A stretch of DNA of 64,000 nt. Source: Cordia subcordata. Lineage: Eukaryota; Streptophyta; Magnoliopsida; Boraginales; Cordiaceae. The translations under genes were made by a program, and so were the position numbers. The stretch lies in assembly GCA_028554755.1 (NCBI GenBank), contig JAPTOF010000007.1:12075001-12139000 (forward strand). The letters are read 5' to 3'. Under the pieces are notes generated by a model, which was given only the letters and a program-made list of their open reading frames with translations, was not told the DNA's origin and made no database searches. This document shows, one piece after another, positions 11,071-22,157 of the stretch (positions are counted from its first letter, which is position 1; every line of letters begins with the position of its first letter).

Positions 11071-11496
11071 GAAGATTTCCTAAATTCCTAAAGTGCCTTG
11101 CAATCCTATCGAGTTCGGGATTAAATAGAATTAGGGGATTCCTAAGGGATCTCTACTAAGCATGCAACACTATCCTAACTCCAGCCTCTTCAACCCCTAA
11201 AACTTCATCAACATCCTAAATGACAACAACAAAATCACAATCCTAAAAGGTCTACTAAAAGAAAAACAAAGAGCAAAAAGTAAAACCAAACTCAAAATAA
11301 GTAAAAGAAACAAATAAGCTATACCAAGAAAGGAGAGTAAACAAAAGATAAGAAACTAGCTAAAAAAAAAAAGATAAGAAGATATAAAACAAATTAACAA
11401 GATAAAACAAGGAAAACAAATAAAGGAAGCAACTACTAAAACACACAAACAAAGAACACCAACAATCGTGCCTCCTTGGCAACGACGATAAGAACT
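11071..11496 (-). other. G1 leader with decayed tRNA-Asp primer site
   Basis: A-rich, non-coding leader between gag and the LTR. At 11473-11490 the minus strand reads tatcgtcgttgccaagga, the same position and shape as the primer site tggcgccgttgccgggga complementary to the 3' end of plant tRNA-Asp, with four or five changes. Confidence 0.55.
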
Positions 11497-13373
11497 TGAT
11501 GTGCCTTTAAGGTGAAAGCCCTAAAAGACCCGTAAGCATACGAATCATGTAGAATAGCGTGTACAAGTGTGGGTGTCAAACCACAGGGAGGCTTAATGCA
11601 CGAAAAAAATTCTATGCTAGTGTGCTCTAGAAGAAGCCTAAAAAGGAACCTATGGTAACATGTATTTTTTTTGGTACTTTTTGGATTATAAGGAGCTAAG
11701 GGAAAGATAAAAGGACCACACTAGAAAATGGGAAAAGGAAAGTGGGAATCTAAGCTAGTCTAGGAGGGATTTAAACCAACAGGAAGGTGTTACGGTGACA
11801 TGTACTTGCGACCGGGTGACTCTCTGCTTCTATGCTAATGGATTCGAAGCATTGGCTTATCTAAGTGATGCTCTAATACTTAGGCTGCTAGCTAGTGTTC
11901 TAATTAATCCCTAGGAATCGATGCAGATTTGTCCCTAGGTGTGCACTACTTAGAGCTACGACATGTTTCTTATGTACCTAAGGCCATAGGAGGGACTAGA
12001 AAGCTATCTAGGTGTTCTAGAACGATCCTACCCTAGCTCCTAAACTATTGGTTGGATTTAAAACCAAAGCCTCAGGTTACTAAGGCCAACCAAACCCCAC
12101 CTAAACTACTATTAGCTGGATTTAAAGCTAAAGGATCTTGAACTAGGCTAGTCTAAACTTAAGCTCTATTGATCTAGGGATACTGAAGTAGATAATTGAC
12201 TATTGAGTGCATTCTACATGTTCTTAAAGTAAGGTGTTATGAATATGTTAACATATTCGATATGAAGCATAAACAAGTTTGATTTGCACCATTGAAAACA
12301 ATTGGCAATCAACATGTAGTAAGATTAGAGCTCATATTCACTGTAAGGCGTAATTACACTCAAATAAACATGAATATAACAAACCCACTTCATGAAATCC
12401 ATAAGCATACACATAGACACACATATCCAAATGATTAGAAGTGTTCTATAGAAAATACTCTCCAATTTATATACAAACAACTCATTCAAGTATTATATCA
12501 AACATATAGACATGTATTGATAAAAACTATTTGCATTAAGAACAAAGTATGTATCTATATAAGCCAATGGAATCCCATAATGAAGAGTATAAACTCAACC
12601 CATTACACAAGTTTAATTACCCTAATATATCTACTTAAGCATCAAATGAAATAGAATGAAAAAGGGTTGAGGAAATGAAATAGAATGGAAGAGGGTTGAG
12701 GAAACTCCCTTTCTATCCTTGCTTATTTTTCTACAATCTTGAGTAAATCTTTACCAAGAGTTGTTCTAATCCTCCAAAATAAGTTCATATCTAGATGAGT
12801 GTATGTGTTAATGTGTGTATTAGAGGTGGGTGAAGGTAGGGTTTAGTGTGTGAGAAGTTGATGAGGTGAAAAAGGGTTAGAAAATACTCAAAATAGGCTG
12901 AAAAAGTGCTCAAATATAGCTAATTTTGCGACAAGCCAAAGGCCTTGGCCAGTAGATCGGCCTAAATACTTTAGCTTCTGATTTGCCCTGTGAACTAGGC
13001 CGATTGAATCCCATTAGAGCCTTGGCCGATTTTGCTCGCATTGATCTCATTTTGCTCTGGCTGCACTTTTCTTCACCTAGTTGCCTCTAAAAGCTTCTTT
13101 AATGCTTCTCCCAGATCCCAAACACCTCAAGCTTAACTCCAACATCATATCACCATCGATTCAAGCCCTGATCTTTGACCTAACTTCATCAAACATAAGA
13201 AAGAAGTATGCATTAGTGTAGCATTCACGTTTAAACTCAATTATGTACAATTGTATATGCTTAGGCTAATCTTCTAGCATAAGTACTATACTAATGCAGC
13301 TCTTAAAGCTTAAAACACATCTTAAACATAGACAAATAACAATGCAAACACTCAGAAAAACACAATACATCAG
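11497..13373 (-). mobile_element. G1 5' LTR (minus orientation)
   Basis: On the minus strand it starts TGATGTATTG at 13373 and ends GGCACATCA at 11497, immediately before the primer site. It contains a TATA-like box (minus gctatatttg, 12912-12921), a degenerate palindrome array upstream of it (12951-13020), the ttaaatcc hairpin motifs near 12050-12150, and the terminal cttgtacacgc/ttacgggtctttt region. A 30-bp internal duplication (gaaatagaatga...ggttgagg) lies at 12646-12705. Confidence 0.7.
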
Positions 13374-14181
13374 TAAGCTAATGGAATCCCATAACAAAGA
13401 GTATAAAATCAACCCATTAACAAGTTTAGCCACCCTAATGTACTCAAGAATCAAATGAAATAGAATGAAAGAGGGTTAAGGAAACTTCCCTTCCATCCTT
13501 GATTGGTCTTCTGTAATCTTGAGAAAATCCTTATCAAAAGTTGTTGTAATCCTCTAAAATAAGCTTAGATCTGGGTCAGTGTATATGTTAATATATGTAT
13601 TGGAGATGTGTGAAGGTAGGGTTTAGTATGTGAGAAGCGGGTGAGGTGAAAAAGGGTTCAAAGATGCTCAAAATGGGCTGAAAAACTGCCTAAATATAGC
13701 TGATTTCGCGACAAGCTGAGGGCCTTGGTCGGTCGACCAGCCTAGCACATAGGTCGATCGTCCTAAATACTTTAACTCTAATTGCTTTGGTCAACTAGGC
13801 CGGTTGGTCGATTGGCCAGGTCAGAGCCTTGGCTAATTTTGCTCGCGTTGATCTTATTTTGCTCTGGTTGCACTTTTCTTTGCCTAGTTGCCTTTAAAAG
13901 CTTCTTTTATGCTTCTCCTATGTGCCAAATACCTCAAGCTTGACTCCAGCATCAAATCCCTATCAATTCAATCCCCGAACTTTGACCTAACTTCACCAAA
14001 CACGAGAAATAAGCATGCATTAGTGTGGCATTTACTTTTAAACTTAACTATGTACAATTGTATGCACTTAGGATAATCTCCTAGCATAAGTACTATACTA
14101 ATACACCTCTTAAAGCTTAAAACACCTCTTAAACATAGACAAATACAATGCAAACACTCACAAAAACACACACATCAAAGG
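13374..14181 (-). mobile_element. Partial second LTR copy in tandem with the G1 LTR
   Basis: Repeats the first ~800 bases of the neighbouring LTR: starts TGATGTGTGTG at 14181 and breaks at the sequence ctaatggaatccc, exactly where the full LTR begins at 13373. It has a clearer palindrome array (13728-13826, with ggtcgacc) and a TATA-like box (minus gctatattta, 13692-13701). Confidence 0.7.
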
Positions 14182-15443
14182 ACAATTTGAGTCATCCTAG
14201 CTTTAGGCCCTATTCTAGTAGAGATCCTGTCTATGAATACTCCACGGTTTTATAATGTGGACTAGTTTAGACTTCATAATGCACCATAGCATTAGGCCTT
14301 TCCTGCACCACCTGCCCTAGCATTTCATGCATAGTCTGCACTTGTTCCTTAGTCCTCTAGAGATAAGAAGTTAGATCTTATTCTTTAAATGTATAAGACA
14401 CAATAACAAATGTTAGAGGAAGATAGGTACTTAGCCTAGAGTCAGTAGCAGACTTTAGCTAGTTGCTAACAACATGGCTAGGATGGATGTACAATTACAC
14501 TTACTTGCTAGTTATTTAAGTACTAGGGATACTGGTAAGCACCCGTCACAGCCAAAGATTAATCCTAGAGATCAGTCTTGTTCCTCTACCGACCCCACCT
14601 ATCCCCTTCAGGCCTAGGCCAAGGGTATCACCACCTTTAAGAGTGGTCAGGTAGTTGACAATAGGGCTAAAGTTGAGCGATCTGCAGTGCCTGGACCTAT
14701 AGATCCTCTTAAGTTTGGTGCGTTAAGTGAGCACCTTCTTGAGAGAGAGGAGTCTATTAAAGACCATGTTGAGAGTAGCACCTTCCCATATCAGAAGGGG
14801 ATGTAGCTTATTGAGTCTAGTGATCCTGTTCTTAAAGCTCTTTTTCCTGAGGCTTTAGAGAAACCTAAGCCCACTGAAGATTCCTAAGTTTTCAAGATCT
14901 TAAAGCATTTGAAAGACCTGAGGGTCAATCTTCCTCTAGTTGATGATATCCTATCTATTTCTGCCTACTTTAAGTTCTTTAAGTGTTTGTGCACACGAAA
15001 GCATAATACCTCTAACATGCCTATGAAAGTGAAGTTGACTGAGAAAGTAAGTAGTATTTGTAGTTTGAGCATTCTGTCCAAGCTTAGTGATCCGGGAGCA
15101 TTCACTGTCTCGTGTTGCATTAGAGAGACTCAGATAGATCATGCTTTTCTTGACCTAAGGTACAGTGTTAATCTCATCCCTTATTTTGTCTATCAGAAGT
15201 TAAGCTTAGTAGACCTTTCTTCTACTTATGTCACACTTCAGCTTGCTAATAGGTCTAAGAGGAGACCCTGTGGTATAGTTAAGGAAGGCATGGTTCAGAT
15301 GGAGGAGTTTATCCTCCTAATTGATTTTATAGTTCTAGATATGGATTTCAACTTAGACATTAGGCACTCTAAACCTGTTCTTCTAAGTTGCCTCTTCCTT
15401 GCCACAGTCGACGCTATTATTCATTGTAACTTGAGAATGATAG
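14182..15443 (+). pseudogene. G2 element, left part: gag C-terminus and protease
   Basis: Plus-strand gypsy relic whose 5' LTR and gag N-terminus are missing. 14182-14900 resembles the gag-to-protease linker (for example ggcctaggccaag...accacctttaagagtggtc, as in G4 at 51070-51110). From 14909 an open frame reads HLKDLRVNLPLVDDILSI, KVKLTEKVSSIC, LSDPGAFTVSCCI, DLRYSVNLIPYFVYQKL, YVTLQLANRSKRRPCGIV, LIDFIVLDMD and LATVDAIIH, a nearly complete aspartic protease with Arg in place of the active-site Gly. The frame is cut at 15443 by copia C1 and resumes at 30519. Confidence 0.8.
15439..15443 (+). repeat. Target-site duplication of copia C1 (left copy, gatag)
   Basis: gatag is repeated at 30514-30518 just beyond the other LTR. 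Comparison with the uninterrupted G4 sequence shows the G2 frame is continuous once the insertion is taken out. Confidence 0.85.
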
Positions 15444-17061
15444 TATTGGATCTAAAGGCTATTCCCATGGCTAGTTGTCATTCTGCAAATTAAGAAATAA
15501 ATCATATTAGCAATAATAGGAGTGGAACCATAGTATAAATTAAATCTATTATACACATGAGCATCACATTCAAGCAAAAAACACAAAGGTAAAGTTAAGA
15601 CCCGTTACTCTCGTAGTGCGACTCAGATGCAAAGTTGGCTTCTTTGCATAATACCCGCCCTGTATTAGCCTCCTAATGGTCTTCTCCACTATTTCCAAAG
15701 CTCCATTGCTAGAATACAATTTGCTATATAGTGTGTAAGCAATTTTTAGGGCTAAATTGAGGTCATAGAATTTAGTGTGTATTTTTGGTGTTAGTGTGTG
15801 AAATTTCTTGCACACATCTACCAAAAAAATATCTCACTCTTTTTCATTCTCCTGTGGGTTATGTCTATCTTGTACTATTTATAGTACAAGGCTACCCTAA
15901 TAAGGATGAAGTTTCTAGAATATTATGTTTCACCATAATATCCCTTCTTAGTCCTTCTAGAAATGGAATATTTCCAGGGGATAAGAATATCCCATATATT
16001 TCACCTCATACACTAAATATCTTCCATGTGGGGCTTGCTTATCTAATTAAGATATCCATGATTTATATTAAGAAGACTTGAAAAATTAAATCCCTTCTTA
16101 ATTCTAAACTCAAATCCTAATTAAGCAATTTGCATAATTAATTTACCTCAATTAATGTATCCAATAAGTAATGGCTAGTGGAGAGACCAAAAGACATAAT
16201 TAACTTTGTCTCCCAAATGACCAAAATGCCCTTCTATGTATACCTGTAGTCAATGCCGGTCCTATCAAGTATCATTACCTCCAAGACTACATTTGGAATC
16301 TTAGAATCTCTAGTCCTATATAATGATCATCCACTGGTCACAAAAATTTTGATCTAGGGAGTGAGCCACTAGCCAAATGACTGATATACCCCTGAAGGGC
16401 AATATCACTAGTACTAAATTCTTGGTGATCAAGTGGACAAATCCAAAAGGGCATATAGACTCTATTATTGCATATGCATGTCCCAACTAAATTAGAATAC
16501 AATACCCAACATACAAGGTAGACAATCTTATCATTCAAGACTTTTCCTTATGGTACATCAAAGTGCTGCACCCTAGCTTAGTCAGTTCATTCACACATGC
16601 TCAAAATTAAGATCATCGGTCACTTGGACACTGTGATTATCTTGTCTTCTATATATGACAGTATGGTTCCCAAAAGACATACTCATGGTGGTCTTATCCA
16701 ATGCATGACACACATTAAAAAAGCGTAGTCCGAGAAACTATCCAATAACCTAGGTAGATTACCCTTTCAGGAAGATTCGCCCACTATAACCTTGTCCTTG
16801 TAGAGTGCCCAATACTACCATTTGACTATGGACCAATTTATGATATCACCAGATCTAGACTTGGACCAACTATGTATCTAGCCTCACTGTGCACCCAAGT
16901 CATTGGTCTATATCATTAGAGCTTCATACTTTGCAGCAATGCATAAATAGAGAGAATATGCTGTGCAAAACTCAATCATATGAATAATATCATAAGTGAA
17001 TTATGTCTAATATTCAGTAATCACCTTTTGCTTGTAGTCTTTAAGGCATACAATCCTAACA
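15444..17061 (-). mobile_element. Copia C1 3' LTR
   Basis: Ends tattggatct...caatcctaaca, the inverted TGTTGG...CCTAACA termini with one change. It matches the LTR at 28754-30513 along its length (for example cacatgagcatcacattcaa, aagttaagacccgttac). On the inner side it is followed by atctcccacttg, whose complement caagtgggagat is the typical copia polypurine tract. Confidence 0.85.
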
Positions 17062-20000
17062 ATCTCCCACTTGCACTGATGAACACAACTGTTAAACCGT
17101 GTTCCCAAATGACTCAACCTATGTGGCAAACACTTTTTCCAAGAGTCATGTCTTGTGGGGACACATGGTTTTTCACCACAGCTATCCAATCTTCCTTTTA
17201 ATGTCTTAGCACATAGTTTTTTGTTTTCTAAAAGATACTAGGATATGTGCAAATCTACTGACCTAGGGCCATCGGTCCAATAAATCAACTAATTTTTCCT
17301 ATCCATGCTCATCCCAAAAGTAGATATCTAGGTCTAGTATTCATCATGTAGTTTACAAAGCTCCTATTGCACTAAAGCACAAATATCTTCGAACATCTTC
17401 TTTATCCCTCTGGACGTCTAACAACTCTCGACAAAGACATTCCAATAGCTAGAAGGTAAAAACACTCCTTTGGAATATTGCATGATGTTCTAAACTAAAA
17501 TCAATTTAATGTAGAAACATAGGGTAGAGTTAGCATTTACTGTAAATTTAATATCTTCCTTGTATGCCCATGGTCCATCAATATCTTGATCAAAACAAAG
17601 ACTTGCTTTTCTGATCAAATTTGATGTCATTTATTAGATGTTCACTTAAGCCCTTAAGAGGACTTATTAAGCGATACATGCTATATGATATATGCATCTA
17701 GCAATGCTCTTGTCTAGTTATCAACCTAGATGTCTTCATCAAACTTTTTCAATTAAGAAAAAGGTATCTTGATGAACATCTTTCATATCTCACTATCACT
17801 AGGACAAGTGATAGTAATGGAGTCACCTAATGGATCCTAGCATGGTTTCTAGATAGAAGCTTCCTCATAGTCGATCCCTTCCTTTTTAAGTATAACCTCT
17901 CACTATCCAGCCTTACTATGAAGGCTCCAACCTTTCATTAGCTCCATTTTTTGTTCCTTGTAGACTTAATTGCGTTCTATGAGTTTTACCTCTTCTGATG
18001 CAACTACAAGAGCCCAGACAAAATTAAAGTAACAAACTCTAATCTTATCGTTATACTTGAATGGCAAACATTTAAAACAAAAACTGCTTCATCACGTCTA
18101 GTGAGAACCACAACCCAAAGCTTTGGAAATTTGTCAAGAAGACTTTCCAAAGCATCTATTAGGTTTCATGGTAATCCTCCTACTATGGTAATACTCTGGG
18201 TGTAATAATGATAACATACAGTACTCTTTCCTTCTTTTAAGATGGTGTAGATTTATCTGAAGACCAAAAGATCTCCTATAGAGCAACTCTAAAATCTGGC
18301 AAGTACTGAATCATACTATCATTCTTCAAGTATCTAGCATAAATGCCAATGAGCCTTTTTGCTCCTCGGACTAATATGTGATTTTGCCTCTGGTCTAAAA
18401 GGATATATCAAGAAACAACACATCTATAACCTTTGGTTCCAATTATCGAGGATACTCAACACATTTGCTGAAATATTACAAATATAGAACTATGCTCAAA
18501 TAATTTTGTGCCAACAACCACATTTCTCGTGATGCCCCATATGTTGCCTTGAATGGTACCAAATAGAAGATGTAAACTTGCCATCTCAAGATCACACTCC
18601 TACTAAGATATAGGTAGTGATATAGAAAATATCATTAGCCTTTCCATGTCTGCAAGTGTTCAATTTCTCCAATCATCTAAACCATTTTCCTTGTGAGGAA
18701 AAAACTTGATGTAGACTACTGAGTCATAATGCATAACCTACAAGGTACTCCTCGACTTCACATGTAAGGCATATTTCACTTTGATTAGGGTCAAAGAGGC
18801 TTTGATGTATTCATCTAATTTCTGCTCTACCTTTGTGTCAAATCACTAGAGACTTGTGTAACATTAGATGATTACATCTATATTCTTGAGTAATCTCTAG
18901 TCAAAACTAGTACTCATAACCTTATTAACCAGTTAGCTCATGGAACCTTATATATTAATGTGAACCAATTTTGAACACTTTCTGAACACCTTGTCACCTA
19001 GAGAAGAAGGGACGTTTGCCAGTCATTTTCCCTTATAAACAAGACCATTAGAAGTTATATCTTCACGATCTAGTAAGTTGCGAAGCCCACACTTGACTAA
19101 CTTCTTATCATGCTTTTAGACAAAACGTCCTTTAGGTAAGATTAGAAGTTATGACTTTGAGATCTAATGAGCTACAAAGCTCAAACTCGACTAACTTCTT
19201 ATCATGCCTTAGACAAGATATCCTATGCATGAGTGCAGCCAAAGTGTTATTGGTCAAAGAAATTATCCTTGTATGGATAATTTGCTCTATATTCTACAGT
19301 GATAGTGTAATAGGATATTATTAAACCATTATGTATTCTACTGAACGACAAACGTTTCTATATTTACTGATATTGAAACTAGAATAGAAATACGATATCC
19401 ACAAAGTCTAGAACAAAGTTCTTTTGCATGTTCAAAATATAAATATTAACATGAATATCCAAACACTATGTAACTGCCGTTGCATAAGCCTATACTTGCT
19501 TTGCGGCCCTCTCTAGAAGTAATGCGTCCTCACTTCTTATCCATGTCTCTTGAAACCTCTGCAAGAAATAACAGTTATGAATACAGGCTCGGGGCCTTCT
19601 TAGATGTAGGACCGACCACCACAAGGGTTTCACTATGACAAGTGAACCTTATATCTTTCTCACGCTTGGCTAGGTATACGGAATAATGCTTCCTCAAGTA
19701 CTCTTACAGACTGCACTAGAAACATTTCCTTTTGGGCTTGTCATTTATTACCCTATTTCATTCTTTTTTGGGACTAACATTTATTGCTCAACACTATCTA
19801 ACTGCCGCTTTACATGTTCTAATTGTTTGCCTTATCACTGGACTAAACAGTACTTGAAGGTTTAACTTTAGGAACAAAATCCTAGGCCTCTTGTTGTTTG
19901 ATGAACTCTACTTTCTAAAAATCCTTCAATATATTGAAAAGGGTCTAGTTCAACTTGCTTGACTCAACAGTTAGCTTGAACTTCTTGTAGGATTTAGGTA

Positions 20001-20295
20001 GTGTCTCGAGTATCATCTCAACATAAGTTGTAGTGTCAATCTAAGTACCTGGGATCTCGGCAATGCTAAAGTTATCTATCAATTTGAGCACTTGCTCAAT
20101 GAGAATTCCCCTTCTGCCATCCTATAATTCATGATCTCCCTTATTGAAGCTTGCCTAGCTGGCCTATTAATGTCTTTGAGTATCTTAGAAAATAAGGTCA
20201 TGATTTCTACAATAGTCCCCATACCCTCATGCTGTACCAACAGATTGTCAGATAAAGATGCTAATATATAGCACTTGGTTATGTGTTTATTTTTA
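17062..20295 (-). pseudogene. Copia C1 gag-pol relic
   Basis: Heavily decayed Ty1/copia polyprotein on the minus strand. Recognisable parts, 5' to 3' in the element: gag at 20295-20079 (CYILASLSDNLLVQHEG, PARQASIREIMNYRM); integrase and pre-integrase region about 18500-19300; RT start near 17990-17930, where VWALVVASEEVKLI resembles VWELVEAPxxVKPIG of C2; and an RNase H remnant next to the LTR at 17062-17200. Stops are too frequent for any long frame. Gag is cut near 20295 by an inverted gypsy LTR fragment, and the leader beyond it is only partly present. Confidence 0.7.
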
Positions 20296-20379
20296 ACCCA
20301 CAAGCATATGAATCATTCGTGGTATAGGAGATTCGAGTACGGGTATCGTCTCCACAGATAGGCTACCTTAGTTTGGTCT
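20296..20379 (-). mobile_element. Inverted gypsy LTR fragment, left piece
   Basis: Minus strand reads aaactaaggtagcctatctg and then a ...cttgtgggt end, matching the terminal part of G3-type LTRs but lacking the last ~35 bases. The remainder of the same LTR continues beyond G3 at 27217. Confidence 0.7.
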
Positions 20380-21968
20380 TGATGTGTGTCATTTATGCAT
20401 GTTTGCATCTAGTTTTTGTATGCATATTTAAAGGTGTTTAGAGTATAATTGAGTGCGCTTAGTATAATGTTTATGCATATTTGTTAATATTTGTACATAA
20501 TGTATTTAGGTGCATAAATACTATACCAAGTGTTATATTCCATGTTTTAGGAGTGTTTTGGAAGGGTTCAAGCTATGCGAGGAAGAAATGAGCTAACGGA
20601 TGAAGACCGGAAGAAAAGAAATAAAGAAGAGATCATTCTGATCCAGCCGGTCGACTTAGAAGAAGAGTCAGTCGACCGGCCGCTCCAGAGAATAAAAGAG
20701 TGAAGCCGGTCGACCGACTAGGTCGACCGGCCAGTCCAGAGAGCATCATGATTGAAGCCGGTCGAGCAAGAAAGCGGCAGGTCGACCGGCTGTGCGCTGA
20801 AGAAATCCATAAAAAGCGCGTTTCAGCTCATTTTCAGGGGAGGAACTTTTATTTCTTAAATTCTAATAAACCCTAACCCTTTACCCACTTCACAAAACAC
20901 CCTAAATCACCATCTAAACCCCACACCAAGCTAGGATTGAAGCATTAAACAAAGATTTGAAGGATTTGTACGGATTTGGAAGCAAGAATTTAGTGAAGTT
21001 CTTCTTGTTCTTTCTCTATTTCTTGTAAATATGTTGCTAGATTAGGCTAGATTTAGGGTTGATTGTTGTTGTATATTAGATTAGGGCTTTGAATAATGGA
21101 TTTGTGTAGATCTTTGGCTCTTAATACATGTTTATTTACATAAATTTATGGCATGATTCAATATGTCTATGTATTGGAAATCAACCATGTCTATGTGTTT
21201 GTTAAAATGCCTAAGTGAATATGCATGTGTTATTTATGTTTCAAATGCTCTTATCTACTTATATGGGTGATGTGATTGTGCTTAATCTCGTGGCTTTGCT
21301 TAGTAGAGTAGGCTTTAGCTTTAAATCCAGCTAATTGGTTACATGCTTTGCTTAGTCGAGTTTAGGTGCTAGTCCTTGGCTTTAAATCCAGCCAAGTGGA
21401 TAAGTTAACCTAGACTAGAGTATCCCTCACCCACGTTAGTGTTGGTTAATTGCGCTTTAATGTCACCTAGTGTTTAGGTGCTAGTCCTTGGCTTTAAATC
21501 TAGCCAAGACGATAAGTTCTAAGCACGGATTGCGTAGGCTAGGAGGGATTGGCCCTTAGCTTTAAATCCAGCTAACGGGTTGAACCACTAGTATTGGTTA
21601 AGAGAGCCCCCGATCAACACAACGGCAATAGAATCCCGAGCCTTAGATAGACATCATCTGTTATCATAGCCCAAGTCTTGTTGCAATGCAATCGCCCTAG
21701 GTCCCCTTCTTCTTTATCAGTGTTTCCTTCCTTAGTTTGGTTCCCTTAAGTTCCTCCATAGATTAGTTTTTATTTTTCCTTTTTCCGAGCTCCCTTCCAT
21801 CCTAAAGTAAGTAAACACACGCATGTAGCTAGTTTAAGGCACCCGAGCACGTAGAGACTAAACTAAGGTAGCCTCCCTGTGGATTCGACCCCGCACTTGC
21901 ACATACTGTACTACACACGTCCCGTGCACTTGCGGGCTATTTAGGCTTGTGCTCAAATAGCGGTATCA
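20380..21968 (+). mobile_element. G3 5' LTR
   Basis: Starts TGATGTGTGTC and ends gcggtatca; near-identical to 25590-27216. It contains a palindrome array (20646-20792), TATA-like ccataaaaag (20807-20816), four copies of the ttaaatcc hairpin (21315-21334, 21375-21396, 21487-21508, 21556-21575) and a U5-like end. It is about 38 bases shorter than the 3' LTR, mainly through loss of array units. The flanking target duplication is ggtct (20375-20379) against gttct (27217-27221). Confidence 0.92.
20646..20792 (+). promoter_or_regulatory. Palindromic GGTCGACC array upstream of the G3 5' LTR TATA box
   Basis: Five or six matches to ccggtcgaccgg (full or half) in 147 bases, ending 15 bases before the TATA-like box. 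Candidate binding sites for a dimeric factor, or a structured DNA element. Equivalent arrays lie upstream of the TATA box in the other gypsy LTRs here. Confidence 0.5.
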
Positions 21969-21974
21969 AGTTTT

Positions 21975-21992
21975 TGGTGCCGTTGCCGGGGA
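21975..21992 (+). other. G3 primer-binding site (tRNA-Asp)
   Basis: tggtgccgttgccgggga differs at one base from the complement of the 3' end of plant tRNA-Asp, and begins six bases after the LTR. Confidence 0.85.
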
Positions 21993-22157
21993 GGCACAGT
22001 ATTGGTTCTTTGTGTGCTTTTGTGTTTGCAATTGGTTGCTTGCGTGTGCACTATTTTTACTTGCTTTCCATTTTTCGAAAAAAAAAATTAAAAAAAAAAA
22101 TTTAATTAAAAAAAAAAATTGGATTTTTGAAGAGGTTTTACTAGTGATTCATTGAAT

